Assembly (NCBI RefSeq): GCF_036250755.1
Contig: NZ_CP109583.1
Location: 6,611,501 to 6,675,500 of the forward strand
DNA length: 64,000 nucleotides
Source of the DNA: Streptomyces uncialis
Lineage (GTDB): Bacteria; Actinomycetota; Actinomycetes; Streptomycetales; Streptomycetaceae
Direction: 5' to 3'
Position numbers and translations under genes: made by a program. Shown piece by piece: positions 45,105 to 53,831 of the stretch (positions within the stretch are counted from its first letter, which is position 1; each line of letters starts with the position of its first letter). The notes below the pieces were generated by a model. The model made no database searches. It saw only the letters and a list, made by a program, of their open reading frames with translations, and was not told the DNA's origin.

Positions 45105-45230
45105 CAGAAGGGGAGTAGCTCTTCGCCGGACCGTCGACATACTGCTCAGCTCGTCTGAGCCGGCGCCCGGAGGCGGAGCCCTGATCCGGGATCGACCGGA
45201 CCGGGCCCGTCAGCGAGACCTTCGGCCAGC
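45105..45230 (+). promoter_or_regulatory. Manganese riboswitch (yybP-ykoY class)
   Basis: The 5' signature GGGGAGTAGC is at 45110-45119 and the 3' signature GCGAGACC, followed by TTCGGCC, at 45213-45227; these are the two conserved loops that sandwich Mn2+ in yybP-ykoY RNAs. Variable helix sequence lies between. It stands about 100 nt before a GDT1-family Mn exporter gene, the most frequent partner of this riboswitch. Confidence 0.85.
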
Positions 45231-45333
45231 AGTGCTGTCGTGCGCACCACCCGTGCGCGCGTCCGAGCGCTGCCGTGCCGAGGTGTCGTACGCGGTCGCT
45301 CTCGGCGGGGCAGCCCCGACCGATTGAGGAACC

Positions 45334-45915
45334 TTGATCAGCATCAGTGTGACGGCGCTCGTGTTCGGCGTCGTCTTCCTTGCCGAGCTGCCGGACAAGA
45401 CGGCACTCGCCGGACTCGTCCTGGGGACGCGCTACCGCGCCTCGTACGTCTTCGCCGGGGTCGCCGCCGCGTTCGCCGTCCACGTCACCCTCGCGGTCGC
45501 CGCGGGCAGCGTGCTGACGCTGCTCCCCGGGCGGCTGCTCAGCGCCATCACCGGTGTGCTGTTCCTCGGTGGCGCGGCCGTGCTGTTCCTGAAGAAGAGC
45601 GACGGCGACGAGGAGATCCGCCAGCCCGCCGACCAGAGCTTCTGGAAGGTCTCGGGGGCCGGGTTCATGCTCATCCTGATCGCCGAGTTCGGTGATCTGA
45701 CGCAGATCATGACCGCCAACCTCGCCGCCCGCTACGACGACCCGCTCTCCGTCGGACTCGGTGCCGTGCTCGCGCTGTGGACCGTCGCGGGGCTCGGGAT
45801 CGTGGGCGGCAAGGCGCTGATGAAGCGGGTGCCGCTGACGCTGATCACCCGGATCGCCGCGCTGCTGATGCTGGGGCTGGGCGTCTGGAGCCTTTATGAG
45901 GCGGTGGCGGGCTGA
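45334..45915 (+). CDS. GDT1/TMEM165 (UPF0016) manganese exporter
   Basis: 193 residues, TTG start at 45334 after GAGGA. Six membrane helices in two halves, each with the family acidic motif: FLAELPDKTALA (residue ~16) and IAEFGDLTQIM (~120). These ExGD-type motifs bind Mn2+ or Ca2+ for proton-coupled export. The riboswitch upstream predicts expression when Mn2+ is high. The first motif reads ELPD rather than ELGD. Confidence 0.93.
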   Translation: MISISVTALVFGVVFLAELPDKTALAGLVLGTRYRASYVFAGVAAAFAVHVTLAVAAGSVLTLLPGRLLSAITGVLFLGGAAVLFLKKSDGDEEIRQPADQSFWKVSGAGFMLILIAEFGDLTQIMTANLAARYDDPLSVGLGAVLALWTVAGLGIVGGKALMKRVPLTLITRIAALLMLGLGVWSLYEAVAG

Positions 45916-45945
45916 CCGTCCACTTTGTATACTCGTGAAACAAAT

Positions 45946-45982
45946 GGCTCCGCCCGCACACCCCTGACCAGCGGGCGGGGCC
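45946..45982 (+). terminator. Terminator after GDT1 gene
   Basis: GGCTCCGCCCGC and GCGGGCGGGGCC around a 13-nt loop; a second small hairpin CCGTTC/GGAACGG follows directly. Confidence 0.75.
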
Positions 45983-46100
45983 GTTCTTCCGGGAACGGTT
46001 CCGGCGCGACCGCCCGGGCACGTCCCTGCCCGCCGTGACGGCGGGCCACGCGAACCGCGCGCGATGACCTCGTCCGCGGCCCGTCCCTTTGGAGCTGCTG

Positions 46101-46760
46101 ATGACGGCCACGACCGTGCTGACCGCCCGTGCCCTGCTGCTGGACATGGACGGGACCCTGGTGAACTCCGACGGCCCGACCGAGCGGGTCTGGCGGCGCT
46201 GGGCCGCCGCGCAGGGGCTCGACGGGGACGCCGTCATGAGCGTGGTGCACGGCCGGCAGGGTCAGGCGTCCATGGCCGCGCTGCTGCCCGACCGGCCGAT
46301 GGAGGAGAACCACCGGGACAACGCGCGTCTGCTCGCCGAGGAGAGCGCCGACATGGACGGTGTCGTACCGGTGGCGGGGGGCGCGGAGTTCCTGGCCTCG
46401 CTCGCCGCGGTGCCGCACGCGCTCGTGACCTCCGCGCCGCTGCGCCTGGCCGAGCGGCGGATGTCCGCCGCCGGGCTGCCCGTGCCTTCGGCCCGGATCA
46501 CCGCCGAGTCGGTGGGCGCCAGCAAGCCCGACCCCGAGGGATTCCTCAAGGGCGCCGCCGAACTGGGTGTCCCCGCCGCGGACTGTGTGGTCTTCGAGGA
46601 CTCCGAGGCCGGGATCAGAGCCGGACTCGCCGCCGGGATGCAGGTCGTCGGGATCGGCCCCCGGGCCCGCGCGCACGGACCGACCGTCCAGGTGGACGAC
46701 CTCACCCGGGTACGGGTGTCCCGCGCGGACGACGGGACCGTGACGCTCCACATCGGCTGA
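46101..46760 (+). CDS. HAD-family sugar-phosphate phosphatase
   Basis: 219 residues from ATG 46101, chosen because GGAG lies 6 nt upstream. HAD motif I LLLDMDGTLVNS, motif II LVTSAP, motif III GASKPDPEGF, motif IV VFEDSEAGIRAG, with a helical cap: the beta-phosphoglucomutase/GPP subgroup that dephosphorylates small sugar or polyol phosphates. The AT-rich hexamer TATACT at 45928-45933 may belong to its promoter. Confidence 0.92.
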   Translation: MTATTVLTARALLLDMDGTLVNSDGPTERVWRRWAAAQGLDGDAVMSVVHGRQGQASMAALLPDRPMEENHRDNARLLAEESADMDGVVPVAGGAEFLASLAAVPHALVTSAPLRLAERRMSAAGLPVPSARITAESVGASKPDPEGFLKGAAELGVPAADCVVFEDSEAGIRAGLAAGMQVVGIGPRARAHGPTVQVDDLTRVRVSRADDGTVTLHIG

Positions 46761-46919
46761 CCCGCCCCACCACCCGGCCGCCCTGCCCGACCCGCCCGAC
46801 CCGGCCGTCGGTCATCGGCCGAGCCGCCCGTCCGTCCGTCATCGGCCCCGGACTCCCTCACGGGGGCCCGGGGCCGACGTGTGCCCCGGGCCGGGCCGGT
46901 CGTCCCCCGGCTGCCCTGT

Positions 46920-49181
46920 TCAGTCGTCCTCGTCGTCCTCACGGCCGCCGCTTCCGCCGCTCCCGTCGCTTCCGCCCCGCCCGCTACGGCCGTCGCCACC
47001 GCTGCCGGACCCGGAGGTCTCGCCTTCGAGGCTGCGGCGGGTGGCCGGGCCGTAGCTGCCCATCTCCTGCGGGACGCCCCGGGCGATCTGGTAGCGGATC
47101 AGGGCCTGGGAGACCTCGGAGTTGAAGACGCCGTTCTGGGCGCCGGTGTAGAGCCGCAGCTCCCACAGCCGCCGCTGGAGTTCCTGGACCGCCGCACCGC
47201 GGTCACCCACCCGCAGCGTGCCGTCCGTGACGGGCGGGGGCGCGGGCGCCGGTGCGGACGTGGTCGGCCGGGCGGTGTCGCGCGGGGCCGACGGGGACGC
47301 CGAGCCCTTCTTGTCGGGAGCCTTCGACGGGGTCGCCGTACCCCCCGGCTTCAGCGGCTGGGTGGAGGTGGGGGAACCGGCCGACGGGGACGCCGACGGC
47401 GAGGTGCTCCCGGTGGCCGGGCGGGGCGGCCGGGACACGGGGTTGCCGACCGGTGCCGTGTCCGGTTCCTCGGTGGCCGGGATACCGGTGTCCGGGACGC
47501 TGGTGTCCACCTCGGGCAGGGCCTTGTCGTGCGTCGGTTTGTCGTAGCTGAACAGTCCCGCGGTCACCGCCGCGACACCCGCCGCCGCGACCGCCATTCC
47601 CGAGGTGGCGATGATCGCGAGCCGGCGCCGCCGCTCCCGCGGGTCGGGCTCCTCGTGCTGCCCCGCACCGGGCGGCCCCGCGTAGACGGCGGCCGTCGTG
47701 TCGAACCCGGTGCCGGAGGGGTGCGTCCGCTCCGGGGGCGGGGTCGGCCGTACATCCGTCGCGGGCTGCACGACGGGCCAGGTGACCGGCGCGGCACCCT
47801 GTCGGTTCGCTGCCGCGGGGTCCTGGCGCGGGGCCGGGGCGGGCGGGGTCGGCAGGGGCGGCGGGGGGCCGGGCGGCGCGGGATGCGGACGGGGCGCGTC
47901 CGGGTCCGCCAGCGGAGGCAGCGGTCCGGCCGGGGGCATCGGGGTACCGGCGTGTGACGCGGTGCCGGGCGCGGTGGCCCTGCCGTGCGCGTCCGGTGCG
48001 GTGGCGTTGGCGGGGGCTTCGCCCGACGCGGCGGGTCCGGGGCGGGGTTCGCCGTCGGGTGTCCCGGGTGCGTTCGAGGTGCCTGGGGCGCTTGCCGTGC
48101 CCCGGGTGCTTCCCGTGGGCGGTGCGCCGGGGACGGACGGGGTGCCGGTCGGGACCGGTGTCGCCGGTGTCCCCGGTACGGCCGCGCCGCCGGGTATGTG
48201 CGGGGCGCCGGGTATGGGCGGGGTGGCCGCCGCGGCGGCCGCCGCCGCGCTCGCGCCCCGGGCGCGCAGCACACCCGCGCCCGGACCCGCTCCACGCCCC
48301 GTCACCGCGGGCCCGGCCGCCGGAGCGGCGCCGGGTGCGGCGCCGGGACGCCGTACGGACGGGGTGCCGGGCGGCGTCCCGGGACCGGTGGCGGGGGCGG
48401 CGGGGGTGCCGCGCCCGGGGGACGGTGCCGACGGGTTCGGCCGGGTACGGGCGGGGTACGCGGGCGGCGGCACCGTGGGCAGCGGGCCCTGCCGGGGCGG
48501 CGGGACGGCGCCCGCGCCGCTCACCGTCCCGGCGACGGCACCCGGACCGCGCAACGCGGGCGGTACGGGACCGGGGCCTCCGGGCGTCGTCCCCCGGGGG
48601 CCGGGCGCGGGGCGCGCGGTCACGCGGGGCAGCGGACGGGTGGCGTCCGAGCCGTCCGCGGACGCCGGTACGGCACCGGTACGGGGAACGCCCCGGCCCC
48701 GGCCGCCCTGAGCGTTCCCCTGGCCCTGATCCTGGCTCTGGCTCTGGCCCGAGCTCTGGTTCCCGCCCTGGTGGCTCTGCCCTGGGTGGCTCTGCCCTGC
48801 GTGGTTCTGACCCCCTGGGTGGCTCGGGCCCTGATGCCCCGGGCCCTGGTGCCCCGGGCTCTGGCCGGAGGCGCCCCGCCCGGAGCCCTGAGCAGCGCCC
48901 GCGCCCGTGCCGGTGACCGCGCCTGCGGCGGTACCCGTACCCGTGGCTGTGCCCGGGGGCGGGGGCGGGGGCGGGGGTCCGGGAGGTGCTCCGGCTTGCG
49001 CGGGGGCCGGGTCCGGGCCGTGGCCGACGTACGGGCGCACCTGGAGCGGGTCGAAGTGCTGTGCCCGCGCGGGGGGCCGGGCGTCGCGCGCCGATTCGTC
49101 GGGACGCGTCGCGCATCCGCAACTGCCCTGTGCGCCGGCCCCCCAGGGCGTACCGCACCGAGGACAAGCCTGTCCGTTCAC
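46920..49181 (-). CDS. Zinc-ribbon, membrane-anchored peptidoglycan-binding protein
   Basis: 753 residues from GTG 49181 (GGGAGGGG upstream). N-terminal zinc ribbon (CPRCGTPWGAGAQGSCGCA); residues 30-515 Pro/Gly/Ala/Gln-rich disordered sequence with HPGQSH and QGPGHQGP repeats; one membrane helix (LAIIATSGMAVAAAGVAAVT) near 530; a Ser/Thr/Pro external stalk; and a C-terminal PG_binding_1 domain (LRVGDRGAAVQELQRRLWELRLY). A Gly/Ser/Asp-rich tail ends in DEDD. It would link cytoplasm to cell wall; function unknown. Convergent with the HAD gene. Confidence 0.82.
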   Translation of the reverse strand: MNGQACPRCGTPWGAGAQGSCGCATRPDESARDARPPARAQHFDPLQVRPYVGHGPDPAPAQAGAPPGPPPPPPPPGTATGTGTAAGAVTGTGAGAAQGSGRGASGQSPGHQGPGHQGPSHPGGQNHAGQSHPGQSHQGGNQSSGQSQSQDQGQGNAQGGRGRGVPRTGAVPASADGSDATRPLPRVTARPAPGPRGTTPGGPGPVPPALRGPGAVAGTVSGAGAVPPPRQGPLPTVPPPAYPARTRPNPSAPSPGRGTPAAPATGPGTPPGTPSVRRPGAAPGAAPAAGPAVTGRGAGPGAGVLRARGASAAAAAAAATPPIPGAPHIPGGAAVPGTPATPVPTGTPSVPGAPPTGSTRGTASAPGTSNAPGTPDGEPRPGPAASGEAPANATAPDAHGRATAPGTASHAGTPMPPAGPLPPLADPDAPRPHPAPPGPPPPLPTPPAPAPRQDPAAANRQGAAPVTWPVVQPATDVRPTPPPERTHPSGTGFDTTAAVYAGPPGAGQHEEPDPRERRRRLAIIATSGMAVAAAGVAAVTAGLFSYDKPTHDKALPEVDTSVPDTGIPATEEPDTAPVGNPVSRPPRPATGSTSPSASPSAGSPTSTQPLKPGGTATPSKAPDKKGSASPSAPRDTARPTTSAPAPAPPPVTDGTLRVGDRGAAVQELQRRLWELRLYTGAQNGVFNSEVSQALIRYQIARGVPQEMGSYGPATRRSLEGETSGSGSGGDGRSGRGGSDGSGGSGGREDDEDD

Positions 49182-49330
49182 CGTCTGGGTCCCCTCCCTC
49201 TGTTTGAGGGTGATTATCCAGACAACCGGTTCGGCCCGCAGGCGAGCGCCCCAACCGCCCGACAGGCCGTCCCCGGGCACACCCACCACCATGGGAGAGG
49301 CGGTGTCCCCGAGCGGGCCGAGGAGTGTCC

Positions 49331-51376
49331 ATGACGCATGACGCCCACGGGGCGAGCGGCACGCACGCGCGGCTCTCGGGCAAGGGCGAGAACCGGCTCG
49401 ACCGTTCTGTCCTGGTTTCGATCGGTGCGTTGCTGCTCGGGATGCTGCTCGCGTCCCTCGACCAGACCATCGTGTCGACGGCGCTGCCCACGATCGTCAG
49501 CGACCTCGGGGGGCTCGACCATCTGTCCTGGGTGGTCACCGCGTATCTGCTGGCGTCGACCGCCGCGACCCCGCTGTGGGGCAAGCTCGGTGACCAGTAC
49601 GGCCGAAAACGACTCTTCCAGACCGCCGTCGTCATCTTCCTGATCGGTTCCGCGCTGTGCGGGATCGCGCAGAACATGCCGCAGCTCATCGGGTTCCGCG
49701 CGCTCCAGGGGCTCGGCGGCGGCGGGCTCATGGTGCTGTCGATGGCGATCGTCGGGGATCTCGTCCCGCCGCGGGAGCGTGGCCGGTACCAGGGGCTGTT
49801 CGGTGCGGTGTTCGGCACCACGAGCGTGCTGGGTCCCCTGCTCGGCGGGGTGCTCACCGAGCAGCTGAGCTGGCGCTGGGTGTTCTACGTCAATCTGCCG
49901 CTGGGCGCGGTCGCGCTGGTCGTCATCGCCACCTCGCTGCGCATCCCGCGCCGGGACACCCGGCACACCATCGACTACCTCGGCACGTTCCTCATCGCGT
50001 CCGTCGCGACCTGTCTGGTGCTGGTCGCCTCGCTCGGCGGCACGACCTGGGCATGGGACTCGGCGCCGATCATCGGTCTCGCGCTGCTCGGACTGCTGCT
50101 CGCGGTCGCGTTCGTCGCGGTGGAGCGGCGCGCGGCGGAGCCGGTGCTGCCGCTGAAACTGTTCCGCGTCCGTACGTTCACGCTCGCCGCGGTGATCGGG
50201 TTCATCATCGGCTTCGCGATGTTCGGCGCGATGACGTACCTGCCGACCTTCCTCCAGATCGTGCGCGGGGTGACCCCGACGATGTCCGGCGTGCACATGC
50301 TGCCGATGGTCGTCGGGCTGCTGCTCTCGTCCACGGTGTCCGGGCAGATCGTCAGCCGCACGGGCCGCTGGAAGGTGTTCCCCGTCGCGGGGACCGGGAT
50401 CACCACGATCGGGCTGCTCCTGCTGCACCGGCTCGACGCGCACACCGGTACCGCGGAGACCAGCGCGTACTTCTTCGTGTTCGGGCTGGGGCTCGGACTG
50501 GTGATGCAGGTCCTGGTGCTGATCGCGCAGAACTCCGTGACGTACGAGGATCTCGGGGTGGCCACGTCCGGGGTCACCTTCTTCCGGTCCATCGGGGCGG
50601 CGTTCGGGGTGGCCGTGTTCGGCTCGGTCTTCGCGGGGCGGCTCCAGGACGCGCTGGCCGACGCGCTCGCGGGACGGAACCTGCCGGCCGGGGTCGATCC
50701 CGCGTCCCTCGCGGCCGATCCCCGGGGGCTCGACCAGATCCCGGCGGCGCTGCGGCCCGCCGTGCTCGACGCGTTCTCGTCTTCCATCACCGAGGTGTTC
50801 CTGTACGCGGCGCCGGTCGCGCTGCTGGGCTTCGTGCTCGCGTGGTTCTTCCACGAGGACCCCTTGCGGGGGTCGGTACGGGTGCCCGACGGCACCGAGA
50901 CGTTCGCCAGCAATCCGGTGCAGCGGTCCTCGTACGACGAGTGCGTACGGGCGCTGTCCGTGCTCGGGACGAGAGAAGGCCGGCGGCACGTCTACGTGAC
51001 GATCATCCAACGGGCCGGGTACGACCTGCTGCCCGCGGCGGGGTGGCTGGTGCTGCGGGCGCGGCGGGACGGGGGTGCGGACCCCGCGATGCTCGCGGAG
51101 CGGGCGGGGGTCCCGCTCGGGGTCGTCACCGCGGCGGCGCGGCAGGTGGAGGAGCGGGGGCTCGCGGTGCGGGACGGGCTGGCGCTGGTGCTCACCCCGC
51201 GGGGGCGGGAGGTGGGGGAGTCGCTGGCCGCGGCTCGGGAGGCGTCGTTGGCGGAGATGCTGGGGGACTGGTGGGGGCCTGGGCGGCCGACGGATCTCAC
51301 CTTGCTGGTGAAGGAGCTGAGCGGGGAGCTGTGCGGGTCCGACGCGGAACGGCCCCGGGGCCCCGAGGAGCCCTGA
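49331..51376 (+). CDS. DHA2-type MFS pump with C-terminal winged-helix-like domain
   Basis: 681 residues from ATG 49331 (AGGAG 5 nt upstream). Residues ~25-530: 14-helix EmrB/MDR-type antiporter with GKLGDQYGRKR (motif A) and LASLDQTIVSTALPTIV. Residues ~550-681 are soluble: a MarR-like pattern (AGYDLLPAAGWLVLRARRDGG; LAERAGVPLGVVTAAARQVEERGLAVRDG; VLTPRGREV). Most DHA2 pumps end near 500-550. The extra domain could sense drug or bind DNA. A divergent neighbour and no terminator are evident. Confidence 0.88.
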   Translation: MTHDAHGASGTHARLSGKGENRLDRSVLVSIGALLLGMLLASLDQTIVSTALPTIVSDLGGLDHLSWVVTAYLLASTAATPLWGKLGDQYGRKRLFQTAVVIFLIGSALCGIAQNMPQLIGFRALQGLGGGGLMVLSMAIVGDLVPPRERGRYQGLFGAVFGTTSVLGPLLGGVLTEQLSWRWVFYVNLPLGAVALVVIATSLRIPRRDTRHTIDYLGTFLIASVATCLVLVASLGGTTWAWDSAPIIGLALLGLLLAVAFVAVERRAAEPVLPLKLFRVRTFTLAAVIGFIIGFAMFGAMTYLPTFLQIVRGVTPTMSGVHMLPMVVGLLLSSTVSGQIVSRTGRWKVFPVAGTGITTIGLLLLHRLDAHTGTAETSAYFFVFGLGLGLVMQVLVLIAQNSVTYEDLGVATSGVTFFRSIGAAFGVAVFGSVFAGRLQDALADALAGRNLPAGVDPASLAADPRGLDQIPAALRPAVLDAFSSSITEVFLYAAPVALLGFVLAWFFHEDPLRGSVRVPDGTETFASNPVQRSSYDECVRALSVLGTREGRRHVYVTIIQRAGYDLLPAAGWLVLRARRDGGADPAMLAERAGVPLGVVTAAARQVEERGLAVRDGLALVLTPRGREVGESLAAAREASLAEMLGDWWGPGRPTDLTLLVKELSGELCGSDAERPRGPEEP

Positions 51377-51813
51377 CCCGGGGTCCCCCCTCACCGGGTC
51401 GCCCCCGTGCCCCTTCCCCGTACCCCGGTTCCGGGCGAACTTGTCCCCGTACGGGTCGCCTTCGCTCGCGCTCCTGGGTTCTCCCGGCTGGACGCACTTG
51501 TTCCTGTGCCGTCGTTCGGTGGGTGCGCAGTTCCCCGCGCCCCTGGGGTTCTGCCCCTTCGGGCTTGTTCGTCGGGTGCGGGGCCGTCCTCGTTTTTGCG
51601 CAGTTCCCCGCGCCCCTGGGGTTGCGCCTCTTGCGGTTCCCGTTCGGGTGCGGGTGGTTCTTGGTTGCTCGCGCAGTTCCTCGCGCCCCTGGGGTTCCAT
51701 ACCTGGACGTACTTGTTCCTGTGCGGGTTGGACGGGGGTGCGCAGTTCCCCGCGCCCCTGGGTGGTGCCCCTTCGGGCTTGTTCGTCCGGTGCGGGTCTG
51801 CTCTCGTCTTTGC
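51377..51813. repeat. Repeat array, minus-oriented 19-bp cores
   Basis: After the MFS stop, GCGCAGTTCCCCGCGCCCC recurs at 51525, 51598, 51671 (one mismatch) and 51740, at a period of 69-73 bp, with related sequence (CCTTCGGGCTTGTTC, GTGCGGG) between. Open frames crossing the array are repetitive and judged non-coding. Confidence 0.85.
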
Positions 51814-52325
51814 GCAGTTCCCCGCGCCCCTTTGGGGGCGCCCACCTGGGGCTGTCGTCAGGGTGCGGGCTGTCAGCGACCGGGGTCGGGGTTCAAACCA
51901 CCCTCATCCCGCACTCGCTCGGCTACGGGAGGGGGTGGGCGGGAATCTCTGCTCGCAGACTCCGATGCTCTTCAGTAGGACCACTGGACGTGTTACCGAG
52001 CGTGTCGGATCGAGGACGGAGAATCCCGACCGGCACCGACCCGAAGAACAAGCAGATGGCGCCCCAAAGGGGCGCGGGGAACTGCGCGAAAACGACGAGC
52101 GACGGCACAGCAACGAAGTGCGTCCAGCACAAGAAACCCAGGGGCGCGGGGAACTGCGCACCCCACGAGCGACGGCACGGGACAAGTGCGTCCACCCGGA
52201 CAGACCTCACAAGCGCAAGCGAAGGCGACCCGCGGGGAACCGCGAAACCACCGAGCGACGACAAGGGAAACAAGTACGCCCAGCACAGGGAACCTCGGAA
52301 GCGCAAGCGAAGGCGGCCTGTAAGG
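51814..52325. repeat. Left arm of long inverted repeat
   Basis: About 510 bp whose reverse complement is found with high similarity at 61873-62369. It begins with a minus-oriented core (51814-51832), has a unique middle (GGGGGTGGGCGGGAATCTCT near 51930, ATGCTCTTCAGT, GGACGGAGAATCCCGACCGG), then plus-oriented cores GGGGCGCGGGGAACTGCGC at 52069 and 52141 and a degenerate one near 52230. It ends next to the cobalamin riboswitch. Confidence 0.85.
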
Positions 52326-52460
52326 TTGGGGAGTCGTATCGCGCCCGTACGGGGGGAAGCCGGTGTAAATCCGGCGCTGACCCGCAACCGTGAGCCGCCC
52401 GCAAGGGCCCAGCCGGAATGCCCCGCACGGATCGTGACCGGCTCAAGCCACCGGGAACCG
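52320..52460 (+). promoter_or_regulatory. Cobalamin riboswitch
   Basis: The conserved core is unmistakable: GGGGGAAGCCGGTGTAAATC at 52351-52370, CCGGCGCTGACCCGC and AACCGTGA just after, and AGCCGGAATGCC (B12-box equivalent) at 52411-52422. About 100 nt before the operon at 52563, it should switch expression off when adenosyl- or methylcobalamin is plentiful. Exact ends are approximate. Confidence 0.93.
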
Positions 52461-52562
52461 GTGACACGCACCGTCGAGGCAAACGGAGCCGAGCCGCCCA
52501 GGTGCCCACACCCCGCGCACCCGCGCGCCCGGCTCCCCGCAAGGGAGAGGCACCCGCCGATC

Positions 52563-53831
52563 ATGAACGTCCGCCGCACAGTCACGGCCATCGCCGCCAC
52601 CGCGGTGATCGCCGCGGCCGCAGCCCCGACGGCCACCGCCGCCCCGGTCACCACTCCCGCGACCCCCGAAGCCCCCGCGGCCCCCGACGCACCCGGTCTG
52701 CACGGCAGCACCGACCCCACCTACGACGGGGTGTGGCGTCAGTCGCTCACCCTCCTCGCCCAGGACACCACCGGGGTGCGCCCCGCCGCGCAGGCGGTCG
52801 ACTGGCTCACCGCCCAGCAGTGCGCCGACGGCGCCTTCGCCGCGTTCCGCGCGGACCCGGCCGCGAAGTGCGGCGCCAAGACGCCCGTCGACAGCAACAG
52901 CACGGCCGCCGCCGTGCAGGCCCTCGCCGCGCTCGGCGGCGAGGACACCGCCGTACGCGACGCCGTCCGCTGGCTGAAGTCCGCGCAGAACCCGGACGGC
53001 GGCTGGGGCTACCTCCCCGGCGGCCCCAGCGACACCAACTCCACGTCCCTCGTCGCGGGCGCGCTCACCGCCGCCGGTACCGCGCCGGACGGCGTCCGCT
53101 CCAAGAAGGGCAAGAACGCGCACGACGCGCTGCTGAAGCTCACCGTGCCGTGCGACGCGGACGGCGGCGGCGCCTTCGCGTACCAGCCGGACAAGAAGGG
53201 CGTCCTGGCCGCCAACGCGGACGCCACCGCCGCCGGTGTCCTCGGCGGACTCGACCGCACCCTCGCCACGAAGGCCGCGCCCGCCGCCGACCCGGCCGCC
53301 CCGGCCACCTGCGCCGAGCCCCGTACCGCCGCGGACGCCGCCCGCAACGGCGCCGCCCATCTCGTCACCGCGCTCTCCGCCAAGGGCTATCTCGTCAGCA
53401 GTCTCGCCGGGGCGAAGGACCAGCCCGACCACGGCAACACCGCGGACGCGGTCGTCGCCCTGGCCGCCGCCGGACTCACCGACCGCGCGGACCGCACGGT
53501 CACCTGGCTGAAGCGCGACGGCGCGGCCTGGGCCGCCAAGAGCGGTCCCGCCGCCTGGTCCCAGCTCGTCCTCGCCGCCCACGCCACCGGCGCCGACCCC
53601 CGCGACTTCGGCGGCACGGACCTGGTCCAGCGCCTCAACGCCACCGGCCCGGCCCCCGAATCCGTCCCCGACGCCAAGGACACGGCGGCCGAGGACGGCA
53701 AGGACAACGCCAAGGACAGCAAGGACGACGACGGGGGCCCCGCCGTCATCTGGATCATCGGAATCGGACTGGTCGTCGGCATCGGGATCGGCATCCTGCT
53801 GAGCGGCCGCCGCAAGAAGCGGCAGAAGTGA
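52563..53831 (+). CDS. Exported, anchored alpha/alpha-barrel (prenyltransferase-repeat) protein
   Basis: 422 residues, ATG 52563 with GGGAGAGG upstream. Signal peptide (VTAIAATAVIAAAAAPTATA), then residues ~50-375 of prenyltransferase/squalene-oxidase-type helical repeats: AVDWLTAQQCADGAFAAF, SNSTAAAVQALAALGG, AVRWLKSAQNPDGGWGY, NTADAVVALAAAGL. Charged Asp/Lys stalk, then a C-terminal helix (VIWIIGIGLVVGIGIGILL) and RRKKRQK anchor. No catalytic DxDD motif, so a binding role is likelier. The same alpha6/alpha6 fold binds cobalamin in animal intrinsic factor and transcobalamin. First gene after the B12 riboswitch; overlaps the next gene by 4 bp. Confidence 0.88.
   Translation: MNVRRTVTAIAATAVIAAAAAPTATAAPVTTPATPEAPAAPDAPGLHGSTDPTYDGVWRQSLTLLAQDTTGVRPAAQAVDWLTAQQCADGAFAAFRADPAAKCGAKTPVDSNSTAAAVQALAALGGEDTAVRDAVRWLKSAQNPDGGWGYLPGGPSDTNSTSLVAGALTAAGTAPDGVRSKKGKNAHDALLKLTVPCDADGGGAFAYQPDKKGVLAANADATAAGVLGGLDRTLATKAAPAADPAAPATCAEPRTAADAARNGAAHLVTALSAKGYLVSSLAGAKDQPDHGNTADAVVALAAAGLTDRADRTVTWLKRDGAAWAAKSGPAAWSQLVLAAHATGADPRDFGGTDLVQRLNATGPAPESVPDAKDTAAEDGKDNAKDSKDDDGGPAVIWIIGIGLVVGIGIGILLSGRRKKRQK

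Noticed and set aside
51441..52500. Open frames through the left repeat array
   Set aside because: They encode repeating CAVPRAPG-like phrases produced by the DNA repeats and appear on both strands; one of them runs into the real alpha-barrel gene only because no stop intervenes.
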